Source of the DNA: Cladopsammia gracilis
Taxonomy: Eukaryota > Cnidaria > Anthozoa > Scleractinia > Dendrophylliidae
Length of the DNA: 64,000 nt
Direction of reading: 5' to 3'
NCBI GenBank assembly: GCA_022457155.1
Contig: JAJGOT010000451.1
Coordinates: forward strand, 310,001 to 374,000
Of the stretch, positions 60,401 to 64,000 are shown piece by piece. The notes under the pieces were generated by a model, which worked only from the letters and a program-made list of their open reading frames with translations, ran no database searches and was not told the DNA's origin. The position numbers and the translations under genes are program-made. The first letter of the stretch is position 1. The number at the start of each line of letters is the position of its first letter.

Positions 60401-60986
60401 AAAATTTATATCCACCATTAAGGTGGCTTCCAACAGTTTCCAGCACTTTCCAAGACTTAGATTTTGATGGGTCATTAAAACCACTTTTTATCAGTTGATG
60501 CTACAATCATGATATCAAACGAATGCCCAATGATCGGTGAACACGTTGTTATCATTTTTGTGACACAATATGTTACTATAGCAACAGTATAACGTGCTAA
60601 AACCTCCCTTAATTTTAGCTTTAAGTGTTAATAACTCAAAAATGACTCGGTGAACCCCATTTTTTATTGTTGAATTTTGATCAGTAGGATAAGATGCAAC
60701 TTTTGGCAAATTTTAAAAAAATTCTGTAGGTGAGGTTCCGAGCCACCTTAAATTTTTCAAATGCATTCAAGTGTTTTTAAACACTTTTTTAGAATAGTTA
60801 TCCATAAAAATGCAGTAGTTCTGCCTTAAGGCTTGGGACAGGTAGATAACAAGTCATGTTGTCTGTTTAAACATGCAATGAACTGCTCACACTCATCTTC
60901 TATCAGCAATAGCCACATTAAATACTTCACCATAAGAATACTACAGCTTAATATACTCTGTTATGTTTTAAACATATGGAAACAAA
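60401..60986. other. Intergenic / 3' flank of MMADHC
   Basis: No gene seen. The 3' UTR of the minus-strand MMADHC gene probably occupies the part next to 60,986. Confidence 0.45.
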
Positions 60987-63080
60987 CTATTTCTTGTGCT
61001 GTAGACTATTTCCCAGTACATCTGAGTTTGCAGGTGCATTGGTAAAAATGGTTCCTACAAATGCATATGATCCCCATAGGTGATGGGAAATCACTTTACA
61101 GCAGCCTAGATCCATGATGTTGAAGCCAAGATGGTTGTATCGCTCATCTGTCTCAAATAAAGTGCTGTTTGTATGCGGTCCGAAGAACTAGAAATCAATA
61201 TAAACAATCAATACATCACCACGGTTACTTTGAGGAGGCACTAAATGGCAAGTCTACAAACTGAATGGTCTAAACAAATATTTTCTCCCAACCAACCCAG
61301 GGAGCATTAATTTCGTTTTTGATTTTGTGAGGGGTGGGTTTAAATCAAAGGACGCATTTATTTGAGTAAATATGGTACAGGTACAGCAAAATATGTTTAA
61401 TGTAAAGCTTGGTGATTCAGTTAAAGTAAACTGGAGGGTCTTGATCAATAATCACAATCAGAAGAATATAGGGCTCATTCAATCAGACTTTATGTAAGTT
61501 AACATTCTATTTCTCAGTCTCATTACTTATTCATGTTGTTATGAGCCAGCCAGACTGCACCAATCTGGTCAGGTGGATGAGTTTAAAAACCCAATGAAAC
61601 ACAACTTGAAAACCACATGTTTTTCAAACAATTTTAACACATGACTTGTGTAAATTGTTTTATTGATTAGTTTTTGGATTGTTCATTGTTTCAAGAACAA
61701 ATTCAATCCTATTACAGACCAGAAGAAAGAAGCAAAAATTGGAAAGTGATGAAAGAGTTTTTTGATAGCTTTTGAAAGAGGTGAGCAAAGTGAAACCTCC
61801 ACGGGACAAGACACTCATGTTTGGCATTTTGTATGTGTTGTCCTGCTTGAAATTTTGAATATTTTTGTTTCCTTCTCCTGGTCTGCTAAAGGTTAACATC
61901 CCAAAGGACAGCTTGCACAACATGCTACTGATGCAACACACTACTGACATTTGAAAAAAATATATGCAAGCAAGGAGTTTTGAATAACACTATGGAATTC
62001 CACTGTCGCTGATCAACAACTTAAACAAATAACACCAACCATGTGCAATGTAAAATAAGCTGAAACAAAGACCTTGATGAACAAAAGGTATTGATATAGA
62101 AGATAATTCACGGATGTGTGTAGACAAAATTGATATCTTCACATGTCTGAGATATGATTTCTCCACAGTGGAAAACACTTGTATTTCACTGTAGTTTATA
62201 TAAGAAAAAATATGATTCTGCTCAAATAAATTCTGTGAACAAAAATAACTATTATTAAGGACTGTTTCAATGGGGTTAGTAATTAGAGAAGTCCTTTCAA
62301 AATTGTGCGCTTTGCGTTTCATCGGGTTTCAGGTTTCATGGGTGTCAAACCCGGCCTAGTGGCCTGTGCATTAATGCAGAAGGGAGAATTGAAATGCTGT
62401 TAACTTACCGCTGTGCCTGACGATGGATCAATAAAATCTGCCCAGTACCCTGCTGCCAAGAGGCTGTTACATATCTCTTTAGCACTATCCACAAACTGCA
62501 ACAGTCATACACAACATCTTCATAAGGATCCATAAGATGGAAATGTTTACTCAGTTTGCTACATTGATAGGAATCAGTACAACACAAGACAAGAGAAGAA
62601 CGTTTTGGCTCCCTAAATCTACAACACCAGAGGATCATGTTGTTATTATGATATTTACTACCTCAATGATCAAACACGAAAAAAAGTACAACTTTTTAAC
62701 TGCATTTAACAAACCACATTTAACTTTGCAGTTTTCTACCTCACAGGGAGAACAGCTAAGGTGATTGATGGTGCAGCTCAATAGGAGAAAGTTGGGGGGA
62801 GGGGGAGGGTCCTTCGAGATCTTTTATGGTAAAGAGTCCAAAACCAATTTAAACACACATAATCAAATCAAAGGCTCACACTGGACATAAGGTTTTCTCT
62901 TTCATCCTCCACGTCCGGTGACCATGCACTCATGTCATTCTCAGTGCGCTGACTGATGCTAACAACAGTTAGCTGACCCATATGTACTCCAATGTCAGGA
63001 AACAGCTCCATGAATCCATGGTGAAGAAACCCTGGGACCTGCTGAACACTGCATTCCACTGATCCAGCAGCACCATTCTT
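60987..63080 (-). CDS. MMADHC: MMADHC, cobalamin-trafficking protein (last three exons)
   Basis: Minus-strand exons 63,080-62,880 (201 nt), 62,495-62,409 (87 nt) and 61,187-60,987 (201 nt with stop) have AG/GT borders and phase 0. Residues visible: [20 protein letters not shown] and [17 protein letters not shown]; then [20 protein letters not shown]; then [36 protein letters not shown] and [13 protein letters not shown]. This is the conserved C-terminal domain of MMADHC, a nitroreductase-like fold without enzyme activity. It binds MMACHC and directs vitamin B12 to cytosolic methionine synthase or mitochondrial methylmalonyl-CoA mutase. The N-terminal exons are presumably beyond the window end or unrecognised upstream. 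Conserved, intact, single-copy host gene. Confidence 0.88.
61188..62408. other. MMADHC intron
   Basis: Between the last two exons. No nested gene recognised. It contains a short element-like stretch near 61,300-61,385. Confidence 0.6.
62496..62879. other. MMADHC intron
   Basis: GTGAGC donor (read on minus at 62,879-62,874) and TTGCAG acceptor before 62,495. Contains a G-rich tract at 62,793-62,811. Confidence 0.6.
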
Positions 63081-63111
63081 CTGCATCAAACAAATGTTTA
63101 ATGAACATCTC

Positions 63112-63335
63112 ACACAGGAAAAAATACCAGGTTCCCATTTTTGGATATTTTAGGGTATTTAAAAAATACCCATATAAATCCCAAATTTGGAAGAGTGAGA
63201 CAAGTCCCAAACAGGGAATGTGGTTGGGAATTCCCAGGTTGGGACTTGTCTCACTTTGCCAAATTTGGGTATTTTGTTGGTGTTCTGTAAATACCCTAAA
63301 AAATCCCAAAATGGAATCAGGTATTTTTTCCTGTG
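63112..63335. mobile_element. 224-bp foldback element in MMADHC intron
   Basis: Arms ACACAGGAAAAAATACC and GGTATTTTTTCCTGTGT, with further internal complementarity (GAGACAAGTCCCAAAC against GGGACTTGTCTC). Lies 32 bp upstream of the exon at 63,080. Confidence 0.7.
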
Positions 63336-63439
63336 TTAAGTTTCTACTCGCATATCCCTGTAGAAAAGTACATATTGATATCCTCAAAGGTTTTATCCTC
63401 AAACTTAAAAGTTTAGAACCAAGTTGTTTAGCATACCAA

Positions 63440-63560
63440 ACATCACCACAAGGAAGTACACCTGAATAGACTTCATTTGAATGGTCACTCTTAAGCATTA
63501 CATTCTGGACTCAAAAGTTACAGCCACCTCGTACAGCATAATAAACAGTAATTAATGTGA
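63440..63560. repeat. Single diverged unit of the ~107-bp repeat family
   Basis: GGAAGTACACCTGAATAGAC, TTCATTTGAATGGTCAC, then TACAGCATAATAAACAGT, matching the units at 15,206-15,684. Confidence 0.65.
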
Positions 63561-64000
63561 CAAACAGCTCTTCTCTACAGACTGTACAACCTGCTAATTG
63601 TTTAAAAAATATTTTAGTTGTTCACTAATCCCATGCACTGGTCTGGCTTGAGTGAAGCACCTACATGAATATCATCTGGTTGCCTTGGTTGTATATGTAA
63701 CTTCCAAACAACATTTGCTTCATCATTCCATATTTTTTCTCTTGTTAAAATGGCATTGCTTCAATAATAGTATCAGAAAATGAAGGCTGCATGTTGTATG
63801 CATGCAAACAAAACAATGCAAATGTATTCATGTAGTGTATGCATGGCTATTTCTGAAAATGCTTGCAGTGTGCTTTTCTTAACAGTTTCTAACTAAAAAT
63901 TCTAACACAAACAAATGCCTGTGGGGAAAAAACAGATATGTTTTGAAAGAAAAAGTTATAAAAATGAAATAATGCTGTATCACGACTCCGTCTTTTCGTC
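63561..64000. other. Window end, nothing recognised
   Basis: AT-rich DNA, probably intron of MMADHC. No further exon could be supported. Confidence 0.4.

Overview
The window looks like animal nuclear DNA, most likely from an anthozoan cnidarian such as a stony coral. The grounds are AT-rich sequence, two intron-containing host genes (an Ig-TIR receptor and MMADHC), and a dense load of foldback elements, BEL/Pao, DIRS-like, Penelope-like and Polinton elements. The species assignment is inference, since no RNA gene or barcode is present.

Layout. 63-4895: a DNA transposon with ~470-bp terminal inverted repeats (TIRs) and a decayed protein gene. 6453-7745: a tyrosine-recombinase relic abutting a small Polinton fragment. 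8.1-13.9 kb: foldback/MITE elements. 13,945-31,607 (+): a seven-exon receptor gene (signal peptide, three Ig domains, Ser/Thr stalk, transmembrane segment, TIR). Every intron is phase 1 and the exons add up to exactly 539 codons. Its introns hold MITEs, a coral-type tandem repeat, a decayed copy of the third Ig exon and, in intron 5, a young BEL/Pao retrotransposon (20,658-27,247; LTRs identical by eye, 5-bp duplication TAAGT) inserted into an older BEL relic. 33.5-36.9 kb: a 35-bp minisatellite and an inverted-repeat element around a Penelope-like RT fragment.

The centrepiece is a 19.3-kb Polinton/Maverick (adintovirus-like) element at 36,949-56,279, with a 6-bp duplication (ATTAGT) and AGT...ACT ends. 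It carries a broken protein-primed family B DNA polymerase, a packaging ATPase, a fibre-like protein, penton, double-jelly-roll major capsid protein, a core protein, adenain-type protease, a DUF5679 zinc-ribbon protein, a parvovirus-type phospholipase A2, a chromodomain integrase and several unknown proteins. The virion genes look largely open while the polymerase has at least three lesions. Most genes start at an (A/T)AAAATG motif, and short perfect hairpins sit at many gene borders.

The least expected observation is at the element ends. The outer 277 bp of each terminus is an imperfect palindrome whose asymmetric centre lies in the SAME orientation at both ends, while the inner ~61 bp of the TIR is inverted as expected. 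This is a flip/flop arrangement, as produced by hairpin-terminated replication.

Right of the Polinton are more minisatellite and MITEs, a non-LTR reverse transcriptase fragment split by a MITE, and on the minus strand the last three exons of MMADHC (60,987-63,080), a cobalamin-trafficking gene.
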